NCBI RefSeq assembly: GCF_024170505.1
Contig: NZ_JALJYG010000002.1
Location: 1 to 64,000 of the forward strand
Direction: 5' to 3'
Length of the DNA: 64,000 bases
Origin: Methanocalculus alkaliphilus
Lineage (GTDB): Archaea; Halobacteriota; Methanomicrobia; Methanomicrobiales; Methanocorpusculaceae
The notes beneath the pieces are model-generated. The model ran no database searches and was not told the DNA's origin. It was given only the letters and a program-made list of their open reading frames with translations. Shown here in pieces: positions 9,910 to 19,196 of the stretch. The position numbers and the translations under genes are program-made. Position 1 is the first letter of the stretch. Every line of letters begins with the position of its first letter.

Positions 9910-12534
9910 ATGGCATCTCATACACAACTGACCCCGGCGATGAAACAGTTCTGGGATCTGAAGAATCAGTACCCCGACTGTATTCTCCTCGTCCGGATGG
10001 GGGATTTTTACGAGACGTTTTATGAGGATGCTGTTATCTGTGCACGTGAACTCGATATCGTCCTGACGACACGATCAAAAGATCCCGAAGGGAACCCCAT
10101 CGCCCTTGCCGGTGTTCCCTACCATGCCGCAGAGACCTACATACCACGCCTCGTGCGAAAAGGGTACCGCGTTGCCATCTGCGAACAGGTTGAGGATCCC
10201 AAAAAAGCAAAGGGAGTGGTCAAGCGGGATGTCGTCCGTGTTGTCACCCCGGGGTGCGCCATCGATCCGATGATCATCGATGCCCCGGAGTCACGGTACC
10301 TGATGGCGATCCTGCCGGACAGGAAGAGCGACTCCTTCGGCATCGCCTGCCTTGAGCTCTCGACCGGTGAGTTCTTCGTCAGGATGATTGAGAAAGGGGA
10401 GGGGCGGATGGGGATCGCCTCTCTCATCGAGGCGTCCCGGCCTGCCGAGTGCCTCATCCCTGAACGGACCGATCCGGCAGTTATCAGCCTTATTACCTCT
10501 CTTGGTGTGGTCATTACCGAGAGGAGCCCGGCGGAGTTTGATCCCGCTGATAGCGATACCCTCCTCTGCCGGCAGTTCGGTGTCGCATCGCTTGAGGGCT
10601 TTGGCCTCCGTGATATGCCGCTTGCAGTGGGGGCTGCAGGTGCTGCATTTTTGTATGCAACCCTGACACAGAAGACTGCTCTTCCCCACCTCTCCGAGAT
10701 CAGGGTGATGCAGCCATCTGAAGGGATGATCCTTGATGCCGTCACCCAGAGGAACCTTGAGATCACCCGGACCGAACGTGGTGAGAAGAGCCGATCAACG
10801 CTCCTTGGCACTCTTGATCTGACGAAGAGCCCGATGGGGCGGCGGCGACTCTCCATGGAGATTACCGCACCCCTAACCAGCATCTCTGCCATCAATGATC
10901 GTCTCGATCTGGTGGAGTGGTTCATGCATCACCCCTTCATCAGATTTGATATAGAGGAGAACGTATCAGAATGCAGCGACATTGAGAGGATCGCAGGAAG
11001 GATCGCATATGGCAATGCATCCCCACGGGATCTCCTCGCTCTCGCCGGATCCCTCCGTTCCCTTCTCAGGATCAGATCCTGCCTTCCCGGAGAGATACCC
11101 CTCCTTCTGGATCAGCTCTCCGCGGATATCGGGCAGTTCGGGGATCTCATTGCGCTGATCGAATCAGCCATTGCAGATGATCCCCCGCTTCTCATCAGAA
11201 ATGGTGGTGTTATTCGTGATGGCTTTGATCCGGCTCTTGACGAGCTCCGGAGAACCTCCGGATCCGGGAGAGAGTGGGTTCTCAGCCTTCAGCAGTCTGA
11301 GAGGGAACGGACCGGGATTAAATCACTGAAGATCGCCTATAATCAGGTTTTTGGATATTATATCGAGGTGACAAAGCCGAATCTCCCAAAGGTCCCTCCC
11401 GAGTATGAGAGGAAACAGACGACAGCAACAGGAGAACGGTTCACGCTCCCCGAGCTTCGTGAGTATGAACGGACGATAGCCACCGCCGACGAACGGGCCC
11501 TCATCAGGGAAGGGGAACTCTATCACCATCTCATCGAGGACCTCCGTCCGATGGTTGGGTCTTTTCAGAAGGCCGCACGGGCTACCGGGATGATCGATCT
11601 CCTCCTCTCATTTGCCCTCGTTGCTGAGAGGCAGGGGTACACACGCCCGATCCTGACAGGGGGTGGATCCATCCGGATTCGTGAAGGCCGCCACCCCGTC
11701 GTCGAGGCGACCGTTGCCGGAGGATATGTTCCAAATGATACAGACCTCGATACCGACGGGGATCAGATCCTGATCCTCACAGGAGCGAATATGGCGGGCA
11801 AATCCACCTTTATGCGTTCCGTTGCCCTCATCTGTATCATGGCACAGACCGGGAGCTTTGTTCCGGCTGATGCAGCGGAGATCGGGGTGATTGATCGGAT
11901 ATTCACCCGTGTCGGTGCTTCCGATGATCTCGCAGGGGGTCAGAGCACCTTTATGGTCGAGATGGTTGAGCTTGCATCCATCCTCCGCAATGCCACCGAA
12001 CGGAGTCTGATCCTGCTTGATGAGATCGGGCGGGGGACGAGTACCGTTGATGGGTACAGTATCGCCCGATCCGTCCTTGAGTACCTTCATGGAAAACGGT
12101 CCTCAGGGCCAAAGACCCTCTTTGCGACACATTTCCATCGGCTCGTCGAGGTTGAGGGGGAGTTATCCCGGGTCCGGAACTACCACTTTGCTGTCAGGGA
12201 GACGGAGAAAGAGATCACGTTCCTTCGAAAACTCATCCCTGGTGCGACAGATCGGAGCTATGGTATCCATGTCGCACGCCTCGCCGGAGTTCCTGAGAAG
12301 GTTCTCACCCGTGCCGATTCGATCCTGAAGGAGACGCTGGCTGAAGAGGAGCGGGGGGGGACGGAAGGAAGAAGGAGGCCCCGGTACACCCAGCTCCTCA
12401 TCTCGGATCTTCAACAGGAGGCCCCCATGGAGAGTCCCCTTCTTACAGAACTCCGGGAGATGGATATCGATCGTCTCAGCCCCATTGAGGCGTTGAATAT
12501 CCTCTCCGATCTTCAGAGGAGGGCTGGTGGTTAG
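9910..12534 (+). CDS. mutS: DNA mismatch repair protein MutS
   Basis: About 874 residues covering the full bacterial-type MutS1 plan. It has the mismatch-binding domain with the Phe-x-Glu motif (RMGDFYETF), connector, core and clamp domains, then the ABC ATPase with Walker A (TGANMAGKST, about residue 625), the DEIGRGTSTVDG Walker B and the ATHFHRL switch. It recognises mismatches and recruits MutL. The frame is open upstream to 9742, but that stretch runs antisense into the F390-like gene and has no family similarity, so ATG 9910 before TQLTPAMKQFWDLK is used. The mutL ATG follows directly after the stop, so they form an operon. Such a pair in an archaeon points to ancient acquisition from bacteria. 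Confidence 0.95.
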   Translation: MASHTQLTPAMKQFWDLKNQYPDCILLVRMGDFYETFYEDAVICARELDIVLTTRSKDPEGNPIALAGVPYHAAETYIPRLVRKGYRVAICEQVEDPKKAKGVVKRDVVRVVTPGCAIDPMIIDAPESRYLMAILPDRKSDSFGIACLELSTGEFFVRMIEKGEGRMGIASLIEASRPAECLIPERTDPAVISLITSLGVVITERSPAEFDPADSDTLLCRQFGVASLEGFGLRDMPLAVGAAGAAFLYATLTQKTALPHLSEIRVMQPSEGMILDAVTQRNLEITRTERGEKSRSTLLGTLDLTKSPMGRRRLSMEITAPLTSISAINDRLDLVEWFMHHPFIRFDIEENVSECSDIERIAGRIAYGNASPRDLLALAGSLRSLLRIRSCLPGEIPLLLDQLSADIGQFGDLIALIESAIADDPPLLIRNGGVIRDGFDPALDELRRTSGSGREWVLSLQQSERERTGIKSLKIAYNQVFGYYIEVTKPNLPKVPPEYERKQTTATGERFTLPELREYERTIATADERALIREGELYHHLIEDLRPMVGSFQKAARATGMIDLLLSFALVAERQGYTRPILTGGGSIRIREGRHPVVEATVAGGYVPNDTDLDTDGDQILILTGANMAGKSTFMRSVALICIMAQTGSFVPADAAEIGVIDRIFTRVGASDDLAGGQSTFMVEMVELASILRNATERSLILLDEIGRGTSTVDGYSIARSVLEYLHGKRSSGPKTLFATHFHRLVEVEGELSRVRNYHFAVRETEKEITFLRKLIPGATDRSYGIHVARLAGVPEKVLTRADSILKETLAEEERGGTEGRRRPRYTQLLISDLQQEAPMESPLLTELREMDIDRLSPIEALNILSDLQRRAGG

Positions 12535-14322
12535 ATGATGGAGGGTCCAGTCATCCATATTCTTGATGAGGAGACCGTCTCACATATCGCAGCCGGTGAG
12601 GTGGTGGAGCGGCCGGCATCGGTTGTGAAGGAGCTTGTTGAGAATGCAATTGATGCCGGGGCATCGCGGATCCGAATTGATATCAGGAGTGATCGGACCG
12701 AGGTTCGGCGGATCATCGTCACCGATGATGGCATCGGAATGAGCCCCGAAGATGCCCGGCTTGCATTTCGACAGCATGCAACAAGCAAGATCAGGACGGC
12801 CGACGATCTCGGGCTGATCAGAACGCTCGGTTTCCGGGGAGAGGCACTTGCAAGCATCGCTGCGATATCCGAAGTGGTTCTCACCACGAGGAGGCGAGAC
12901 GATATCGCAGGAACAGAGGTTCGTCTCTCAGGTGGGGCGATCACATCAGTTTCTGAGTGCGGCACACCGCCGGGGACGACGATCAATGTCTCCGGCCTCT
13001 TCTTCAACACCCCGGCACGGAGAAAGTTCCAGCGAACCGTCTCAACCGAGCTTGCCCATATCTTCGATATGGTGGAGCGGACGGCGCTATCACATCCGGA
13101 GATCTCTCTTCAGCTTCTCCATCAGGAGAAGGAGAAGTTTCGTACCTCCGGGCGGGGGGAACTCCTGGATACGATCCAGAGCCTCTTTGGGGCGGATCTC
13201 TCCCGCCGACTCATCGAGGTTCTTCCTGCTCCGGGTAATGTTTCAGTGGCAGGATATATTGCATACCCCCTCCTGTCACAGAGGGGGAGATCTTCTGTGT
13301 ATCTCTCAGTGAACGGCCGCCAGATAACATCCGCCACTCTTGCACGTGCGATCCGGGATGGCTTTGGGGAGAGTCTCCCAAAGGGTGAGTACCCGTTTGC
13401 TGTCATCGACTGCCGGATGGATCCCGAAGAGGTCGATGTAAATGTTCATCCAACCAAAAAGGAGGTTCGTTTCTCATCAGAACGGGCTGTCGCTGATACA
13501 GTTCGGGGAGCTGTCCGGTCTGCCCTGACAGAATCCGATTCATTCCAGGTGCCGGAGATCAGGCGGAATTCGGCACCTGCCCCGGTCGTAGAAGAAAACA
13601 ACCACCATCCGGAACCGGTACTGAGGAGAACTTCAGCTGGTGTGGAACTGCCCCGGAAGACCGTCGTCGCCGAAGGAAAGGGTATGTATGGGCGGACCGA
13701 CCGCCAACTCCGACAGACGGAGCTTCCCAGGGAGGGTCCGGAGATTGCATTCGTACCTTCAGTCCTCGGGCAGATCAACGGAACCTACATCCTCGTTGCG
13801 GGAAAGGATGGGGGCCTGTTGATCATCGATCAGCATGCAGCACATGAAAAGATCGTCTATGACAAGCTCCGAAAACAGGCAGATGGCCCGCCTGCATATC
13901 AGCATCTCCTTGTACCGGTGACGATCAGCCTCTCGCGGAAAGATTCAGCCCTCCTCAGGGATGCAATCGAGGATATTGCCTCGGCCGGGATCATCCTTGA
14001 GGAGTTCGGCGGTGATTCATGGATGGTACGGGCAGTCCCGGCAGACGGAGTGAAGATTGAAGAGCCAGATGAGATCAAATCGCTCGTCCTTGAACTGATT
14101 GAGGGCGTTCGAGGTCCTGCCGGAGATCGGCGCCTTCAGATGTACCAGACGATCGCATGCAGGGCAGCGATCAAGGGAAATACCCTCCTTTCGCAGGAGC
14201 AGATGGAGCGACTCATCTCCCAGCTCTTCACCGCTGCGCCTCCGTATACCTGCCCTCATGGACGGCCTGCTGTCATCAGCTATGCGCCATCTGATCTGGA
14301 GCAGCTCTTCAGGAGACGATAA
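12535..14322 (+). CDS. mutL: DNA mismatch repair protein MutL
   Basis: A 595-residue protein with a GHKL ATPase N-terminus (IAAGEVVERPASVVKELVENA, DDGIGM, TLGFRGEALASI) and a MutL C-terminal domain. The C-terminal metal-site motifs are present: DQHAAHEKIVYD (432-443), ACRAAIKG and CPHGRP. The usual DQHAx2Ex4E ends in Asp rather than Glu (position 443), a conservative change. It is therefore likely a nicking MutL that acts with MutS independently of MutH (inference). A variable Pro/Arg-rich linker lies at about 335-400. The ATG comes straight after the mutS stop. Confidence 0.95.
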   Translation: MMEGPVIHILDEETVSHIAAGEVVERPASVVKELVENAIDAGASRIRIDIRSDRTEVRRIIVTDDGIGMSPEDARLAFRQHATSKIRTADDLGLIRTLGFRGEALASIAAISEVVLTTRRRDDIAGTEVRLSGGAITSVSECGTPPGTTINVSGLFFNTPARRKFQRTVSTELAHIFDMVERTALSHPEISLQLLHQEKEKFRTSGRGELLDTIQSLFGADLSRRLIEVLPAPGNVSVAGYIAYPLLSQRGRSSVYLSVNGRQITSATLARAIRDGFGESLPKGEYPFAVIDCRMDPEEVDVNVHPTKKEVRFSSERAVADTVRGAVRSALTESDSFQVPEIRRNSAPAPVVEENNHHPEPVLRRTSAGVELPRKTVVAEGKGMYGRTDRQLRQTELPREGPEIAFVPSVLGQINGTYILVAGKDGGLLIIDQHAAHEKIVYDKLRKQADGPPAYQHLLVPVTISLSRKDSALLRDAIEDIASAGIILEEFGGDSWMVRAVPADGVKIEEPDEIKSLVLELIEGVRGPAGDRRLQMYQTIACRAAIKGNTLLSQEQMERLISQLFTAAPPYTCPHGRPAVISYAPSDLEQLFRRR

Positions 14323-14371
14323 GCAGAAACAGGGCACATTGATTATCACCTCCTCCCTCACATGATATACT

Positions 14372-15682
14372 GTGAAATGGGGGATTCTTGGTGGCGGGCT
14401 GACCGGTGTGACGCTCGCCCGGCTGTTGCATGAGGCAGGGGAGGATCCGGTTGTCTTTGAGAAGGAGGATCGGATCGGTGGTCTCTGCCGCTCGATGTAT
14501 AAGGATGGTTTCACCTTTGATCAGGGTGGTTCACATATCATCTTCTCACGTGATACCGATGTACTCAGCTTCATGCATACCGTTCTGGATACCAATAAAG
14601 CGGAACGGAAGCGGAATACAAAGATCTTTTATAAGGATCTCCTGGTCACGTATCCTTTTGAGAACGGGCTCTATGAACTTCCCAAAGAGGATCTCTTCTT
14701 CTGCATCAACGAATATATCAGGACACTCATCGCTGCCGAAAAGGGGGAAATGCCTGCCCCTGGAAACTTCCGTGAATGGATCTATTGCACCTTCGGCCGG
14801 GGGATAGCCGAATGCTATCTTGTTCCATATAACGAGAAGATCTGGAACTATCCGACAGAAAAGATGTCGGCACACTGGATGGAAGGACGCGTTCCACGCC
14901 CACCCGTTGAGGATATCATCAGGTCTGCAACCGGGATTCCAACAGAGGGGTATACCCACCAATCGGTCTTCTGTTATCCTGTCGAGGGGGGAATCGAAGC
15001 CCTGGTATCGGCAATTGCAGATCCGATACAGGAGAAGATATATACGGAGTATACCGTCAGATCTCTCCGGAAGGATGGGGACACCTGGATCATCGGAGAT
15101 GGAAAGGATGAGTATCAGGTCGATGCTGTCATCTCCACCATCCCGCTCCAGTATCTCCTGCCAACACTCCCGGATATACCACCTTCTGTTCTTGAGGCAT
15201 GTAAGAACCTCCGCTACAACTCCCTCATCTCGGTCTGTATCGGATTCGAAGGATCTGTCCCTCCCCTCTCCTGGGTCTATATCCCCGACAGCGCCACCGC
15301 TCATTTCAATCGGATATCGTTTCCATCAAACTACAGCGATTCAGTCGCCCCCCCCGGCCATGCGTCGATCCTTGCCGAGATCACCTATAATGACGGCGAT
15401 GCCATCTCAGAGCTGACCGATGAGGAGATACTCGATGATACTATCTCCCACCTGACCCGGATGGGCTTCATCCCTGAGGGTGCCAGAATTGCTACCCGTT
15501 CAGTCGCCCGTTCGGAGTTTGCCTATGTCGTCTATGATCTTGAGTACCTCAGGAATATTCAGATTGTTCGGACCTGTCTTGAGGATCTCGGCATCCATCT
15601 CGTCGGGCGTTTCTCGCAGTTTGAATATCTCAACATGGATGGCTGTATTCGTAGCGCCCTGGAGTTTATGGAGCGATTATGA
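14372..15682 (+). CDS. FAD-dependent amine-oxidase-like oxidoreductase (protoporphyrinogen oxidase / UDP-galactopyranose mutase type)
   Basis: A 436-residue flavoprotein. The N-terminal dinucleotide-binding motif GILGGGLTGVTLARLL is followed by an FAD-contact region (VVFEKEDRIGGLCRS) and a GGSHIIFS segment like that of UDP-galactopyranose mutases and protoporphyrinogen-oxidase-like enzymes. The closing VGRFSQFEYLNMDGCIRSAL is the usual C-terminal FAD motif. Its place ahead of two glycosyltransferases, with a 4-bp overlap, suggests work on a sugar nucleotide or glycolipid rather than on haem. The start is GTG 14372, the only in-frame start that leaves the Rossmann motif at the extreme N-terminus. 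Exact reaction unknown. Confidence 0.75.
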   Translation: MKWGILGGGLTGVTLARLLHEAGEDPVVFEKEDRIGGLCRSMYKDGFTFDQGGSHIIFSRDTDVLSFMHTVLDTNKAERKRNTKIFYKDLLVTYPFENGLYELPKEDLFFCINEYIRTLIAAEKGEMPAPGNFREWIYCTFGRGIAECYLVPYNEKIWNYPTEKMSAHWMEGRVPRPPVEDIIRSATGIPTEGYTHQSVFCYPVEGGIEALVSAIADPIQEKIYTEYTVRSLRKDGDTWIIGDGKDEYQVDAVISTIPLQYLLPTLPDIPPSVLEACKNLRYNSLISVCIGFEGSVPPLSWVYIPDSATAHFNRISFPSNYSDSVAPPGHASILAEITYNDGDAISELTDEEILDDTISHLTRMGFIPEGARIATRSVARSEFAYVVYDLEYLRNIQIVRTCLEDLGIHLVGRFSQFEYLNMDGCIRSALEFMERL

Positions 15683-16659
15683 GAGTAAATATCTTCGTTG
15701 AGGATATCTTCTTCTTCAAGTATCTTGGCTGTTCAACCCTTGCAAAGACACTCTATAGCGGAATAGCCGCATCAAAAAGCGTTGACACCCGCTGGAACTC
15801 TTATGATGCCGATTTTGATCTTGTTCATTACCATAGTTTCGGGCCGATGACACTCACCCATAAGGCATACAGTGATGGTGTCAAAGTCCTGACGGCGCAT
15901 TCAATTCCCCGTTTAAATGACGGGAATATCGCCTTCTCCTCCTTCATCAATAACCAGTATCCAAAGATCTATTCGAAGTTTGATCATATCATCGCCATCA
16001 CCCCACCAAGCCTGCGCGAGATCAATGAGATGCTCCCCGATATGGAGACGACCCTTATTCCAAACGGGGTGGATCGGGAAAAGTTCAGGCCCGATAAGGA
16101 GAAGAGGGGTCGATTCCGGCAGCTGATCGGGGTATCAGAGATGGATACCGTCGTCCTGACCGTTGCGCAGGAGACGCCGAGGAAGGGGATCTATGATTTT
16201 CTGACCCTTGCAAAGCTCTTCCCTGATATCATCTTCGTCTGGGTGGGGGGGTATCCATACAGCATCTTTTCAAAGGATTATGCCAGGATCGAATACTGCA
16301 AGCGAAATGCAGGAAGGAACGTCATATTCACCGGATTTGTTCCTGATATCACCGAGGCGTATGCAGGAGCTGATATCTTCCTGATGCCGTCGTTTGCCGA
16401 GATCATGCCGATGGTCCTCCTTGAAGCCCTCTCAAGCGGTGTTCCGATCATTGCCCGTGACATACCGGAGTTTCGGGAGGTCTTTGGGCCTGCTGCCCTT
16501 CTCTTCTCTGATATTGAAGGGGCGGCAGCTCATCTGAGGGATGAACCTGAGATCAGGCGTATCAAAACGATCGCCCGGCCATTCACGGAACGATATGATA
16601 TCAAAAAGATTGCAGGTGAGCATATCGCAACATACAATAAACTGGTGAACGAGGCATGA
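15679..16659 (+). CDS. Glycosyltransferase family 4
   Basis: A 326-residue GT-B fold glycosyltransferase. It has the family core LIPNGVDREKFRPDK, VAQETPRKGIYDFLTLAKLF and the donor-binding stretch ADIFLMPSFAEIMPMVLLEALSSG ending in the E-x7-E type motif. A short N-terminal acceptor domain carries VHYHSFGPMTLTHK. It probably transfers a sugar onto a lipid or growing surface glycan in the cytoplasm. It overlaps both neighbours by 4 bp (ATGA), so it is the middle gene of a three-gene operon with the flavoprotein and the GT2 enzyme. Donor and acceptor are unknown. Confidence 0.88.
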   Translation: MRVNIFVEDIFFFKYLGCSTLAKTLYSGIAASKSVDTRWNSYDADFDLVHYHSFGPMTLTHKAYSDGVKVLTAHSIPRLNDGNIAFSSFINNQYPKIYSKFDHIIAITPPSLREINEMLPDMETTLIPNGVDREKFRPDKEKRGRFRQLIGVSEMDTVVLTVAQETPRKGIYDFLTLAKLFPDIIFVWVGGYPYSIFSKDYARIEYCKRNAGRNVIFTGFVPDITEAYAGADIFLMPSFAEIMPMVLLEALSSGVPIIARDIPEFREVFGPAALLFSDIEGAAAHLRDEPEIRRIKTIARPFTERYDIKKIAGEHIATYNKLVNEA

Positions 16660-17354
16660 TATCTGTCATTGTACCAACCTATAACGAAGAGGGAAATATC
16701 GAGGACTGCCTCCGAAGTCTCTCAGACCAGACGATCCCACGATCGGACTATGAGATCATCGTCGTCGATGGCAACTCACGCGATGCAACCCGAACCATCG
16801 CAGAGAAGTATGCAGACTCGGTCTTCATCCAGACCAGTGCAAAGGTCGGTGGAGCACGCAACGATGGTGCTGTTGCATCGAAAGGGGATATCATCGCAAC
16901 AACGGATGCCGACTGCCTCCTGCCGAGAGACTGGATCGAGCGAATTGCGGCAGGATTCGAAGATCCCGAGGTAGTTCAGCTCTACGGCCTTGTCGATCCG
17001 CGTGAGCCAGGAGTCAGGCATATCCTCTCGCTCGCCTTTGCCAACGCCTTCTCTCGGATTGGGCACTCTACGCACACACTCTACTACACACTCGGGTGCA
17101 ACACGGCATTTCGGCGGGAGGCCTTCTTTGAGGCAGGGATGTACCGGACCATCGATGCAGGGGATGACCTTGAGATTGCGCGAAGGATGAGAACGCTTGG
17201 GCGTGTGAAGCTGGATGGAAAACTCAGGGTGAGGTTCTCAATGCGCCGGTACGTCCAGTTTGGGACGCTCAAATCCCTGTATGAATGGCTCTATATCACC
17301 GTGAAGGGCGGGGATGATGAGAAGTACCAGTACTCAAGGCGTGAGTACAAGTGA
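16656..17354 (+). CDS. Glycosyltransferase family 2
   Basis: A 232-residue GT-A fold enzyme. It starts ISVIVPTYNEEGNIEDCLRSL and carries the DxD-type motif ATTDADCLLPRDW, plus the acceptor-side GDDLEIARRMRTLG, which is the ED-like catalytic region. There is no C-terminal membrane segment, so it is likely a soluble or peripheral enzyme that adds a sugar to a polyprenyl or archaeal lipid acceptor. It is the last gene of the glycan operon and is followed by a short AT-rich gap before the convergent toxin-antitoxin-like module. Confidence 0.88.
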   Translation: MISVIVPTYNEEGNIEDCLRSLSDQTIPRSDYEIIVVDGNSRDATRTIAEKYADSVFIQTSAKVGGARNDGAVASKGDIIATTDADCLLPRDWIERIAAGFEDPEVVQLYGLVDPREPGVRHILSLAFANAFSRIGHSTHTLYYTLGCNTAFRREAFFEAGMYRTIDAGDDLEIARRMRTLGRVKLDGKLRVRFSMRRYVQFGTLKSLYEWLYITVKGGDDEKYQYSRREYK

Positions 17355-17407
17355 TTAGAAGAGGCGGATTCTGGCTTAGTTAATATAATAATCGATCTGT
17401 TTTATAA

Positions 17408-17902
17408 TTATATCTTTAATTTAACCTTTTTAGCTTTCATTACTTCAAAGATATTGGTATACTTCACATCGAAAATCTCACAGATATTTGGAATTTTCAC
17501 CTTCTTTGTCCCTCCTCCAGCCTTTGATTCATGGGTCACAACCGTGTAGCCTTTCGCCATTGCTGTAGCGATGAGCCATGGATCAGCTTTCTCAAGGAAT
17601 CTGTACTTATTTTCCGGGGAGAAGACTTCGTGTTTTAATATATAATTAGCAATCTTCCTTTGATTGGCCTGTATCTCGACATCAGTATCGATGAACTGCT
17701 GTAACGGGAATCTTTTCAACCATGCCTCTAATTGATCATCATGATATGAGCTGATAATTTCTTCCCTGACCTCTTTTATCGTTAAAAAGGACTGCTCATC
17801 AGATAGTAATGCAAGCCATTCCCAGAACCCTTCAGCAATCTCAAACGAATAATACCTGTTCTTCGCTTCGATGAAAATATTGGCGTCAAGAAGGTATTTC
17901 AT
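17408..17902 (-). CDS. DUF4411 PIN-like toxin
   Basis: A 164-residue protein that begins KYLLDANIFIEAKN, the first acidic motif of PIN-type nucleases in the DUF4411 family. A later acidic motif sits at ADPWLIATAMAKGYTVVTHE, a PIN-like active-site pattern. The ATG at 17902 starts one base after the stop of the upstream XRE-ImmA gene, so it is better than a TTG at 17914. DUF4411 genes are commonly found as the putative toxin with an XRE-ImmA/IrrE partner, so RNA cleavage is the likely activity (family inference). The coding region is AT-richer than neighbouring operons, which fits horizontal acquisition. Confidence 0.8.
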   Translation of the reverse strand: MKYLLDANIFIEAKNRYYSFEIAEGFWEWLALLSDEQSFLTIKEVREEIISSYHDDQLEAWLKRFPLQQFIDTDVEIQANQRKIANYILKHEVFSPENKYRFLEKADPWLIATAMAKGYTVVTHESKAGGGTKKVKIPNICEIFDVKYTNIFEVMKAKKVKLKI

Positions 17903-17903
17903 G

Positions 17904-19067
17904 TTAATATCCAAGCTTTCTGGAAAATTCTCTCAGACTGTCAGCGCTTTTCACTCCAAGCAGCCTGAATGCATCACGATATAACATCCGGTTAGCCTGT
18001 ACCTCGGAGATGACAGCAAGAGCCAGGTTTCTTCCCGTTTTATATCTCCTGATGATATAGGGATCCGGGTGTGCATTTTTCTCCTTGTTTTTATTCTTCT
18101 GGGAATCAATCCGCGCCATCTCTTCCGATAACAGGTTCTCCTTCTCGTGATAGCTTATCAGATTCAATTGATATGCACGGAATATACAGACCAGCCTGCT
18201 TACCTTCAGTTTCAGCCGGAGATTATCAATGTTCCTGCTGCTATCTGTTCCTGCATCCCAGATTGACAGAACACGATCCTTTGGAGTGAGAAAATCCGCA
18301 GCTGCCATATTGCACCAATGCTCCTCGGGAATGGACGGGTTCGCTTCAAGCGTATTGTCAAGCACCCCGCTTTTTCCAATCAGAAGATGTGCTATCTCGT
18401 GCATGAGAGTGAACATCTGTGCGGCTTTGGCGTCTCTCCCATTGATAAAGATAAGGGGTGCATACTCATCAGAGAGGACGAATCCCCGGAACTCATCGGT
18501 ATCAAGTGGACGATGTGTATTGTTCCTGAGTGTACTATTGACAATAACGGTTATCCCGGCATCTTCTGCATGGTTGATCAGATACCGAAATGCAGTCTCC
18601 CAGTTCTGGCAGCTATGATATTCATCATCATTTATGCACAGAATTCTTTTCATCTCTTCTGCTGCGGTTTTTGGACTTTCAAGAATGTTGAATGAATGGA
18701 TAAACTCAAGAGGTTCTGCATCTTCGGAGAGAAGATAATCACGATACCACTCCTGTTTCAGCTTCGCATCACGTATCGTTTCAAGTAGTTCAGGACTCGG
18801 TTTTCTGATAATCCCCGTTCGATGAGTTCTGAAATCAGGGATTGGTATCGTCTCATCCGGTGGGTTGTCTGCATACAGCAGGCCATACGGTAACAATGCT
18901 ATTTTTGCCAAGGCTTTGGCTTTTGTTATTGGAATTGGGACCTCCCCTGCTTCCCAACGATTGATACTATCTGATTGAACCTGTAATCTGGATGCAAGTT
19001 CATCCCGGGAAAGTCCTGCTCGTTCCCTTGCCCACCTGATCATTAACCCGTTAATTATGGTGTCCAT
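17904..19067 (-). CDS. XRE HTH-ImmA/IrrE metallopeptidase (antitoxin-like regulator)
   Basis: About 387 residues. An N-terminal Cro/CI helix-turn-helix (RAGLSRDELASRLQVQSDSI) is joined to an ImmA/IrrE-type zinc peptidase domain with the HEIAH motif (228-232 counted from the upstream GTG at 19082) and a downstream acidic region. It likely binds its own promoter and controls the DUF4411 toxin gene directly downstream. The peptidase may cleave a regulator, or itself, on stress; this is inferred from ImmA and IrrE. ATG 19067 was chosen. The GTG at 19082 would add five residues. The module stands between two convergent or unrelated genes with no integrase or repeats visible. Confidence 0.82.
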   Translation of the reverse strand: MDTIINGLMIRWARERAGLSRDELASRLQVQSDSINRWEAGEVPIPITKAKALAKIALLPYGLLYADNPPDETIPIPDFRTHRTGIIRKPSPELLETIRDAKLKQEWYRDYLLSEDAEPLEFIHSFNILESPKTAAEEMKRILCINDDEYHSCQNWETAFRYLINHAEDAGITVIVNSTLRNNTHRPLDTDEFRGFVLSDEYAPLIFINGRDAKAAQMFTLMHEIAHLLIGKSGVLDNTLEANPSIPEEHWCNMAAADFLTPKDRVLSIWDAGTDSSRNIDNLRLKLKVSRLVCIFRAYQLNLISYHEKENLLSEEMARIDSQKNKNKEKNAHPDPYIIRRYKTGRNLALAVISEVQANRMLYRDAFRLLGVKSADSLREFSRKLGY

Positions 19068-19196
19068 CCTACGCCCTTTCACTGGTATTCTTCGATTTTA
19101 TTTACATTTGTTACAGGTTATGATAATATTTCCTGATTACGACGGGTATCAATCCCGATCTCGGCCCCCACCTGATCTCCTCTCCGCCGCATCCGC

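Noticed and set aside
17408-19067. Toxin-antitoxin module as part of a prophage or integrated island
   Set aside because: No integrase, attachment repeats or phage genes are visible on either side.
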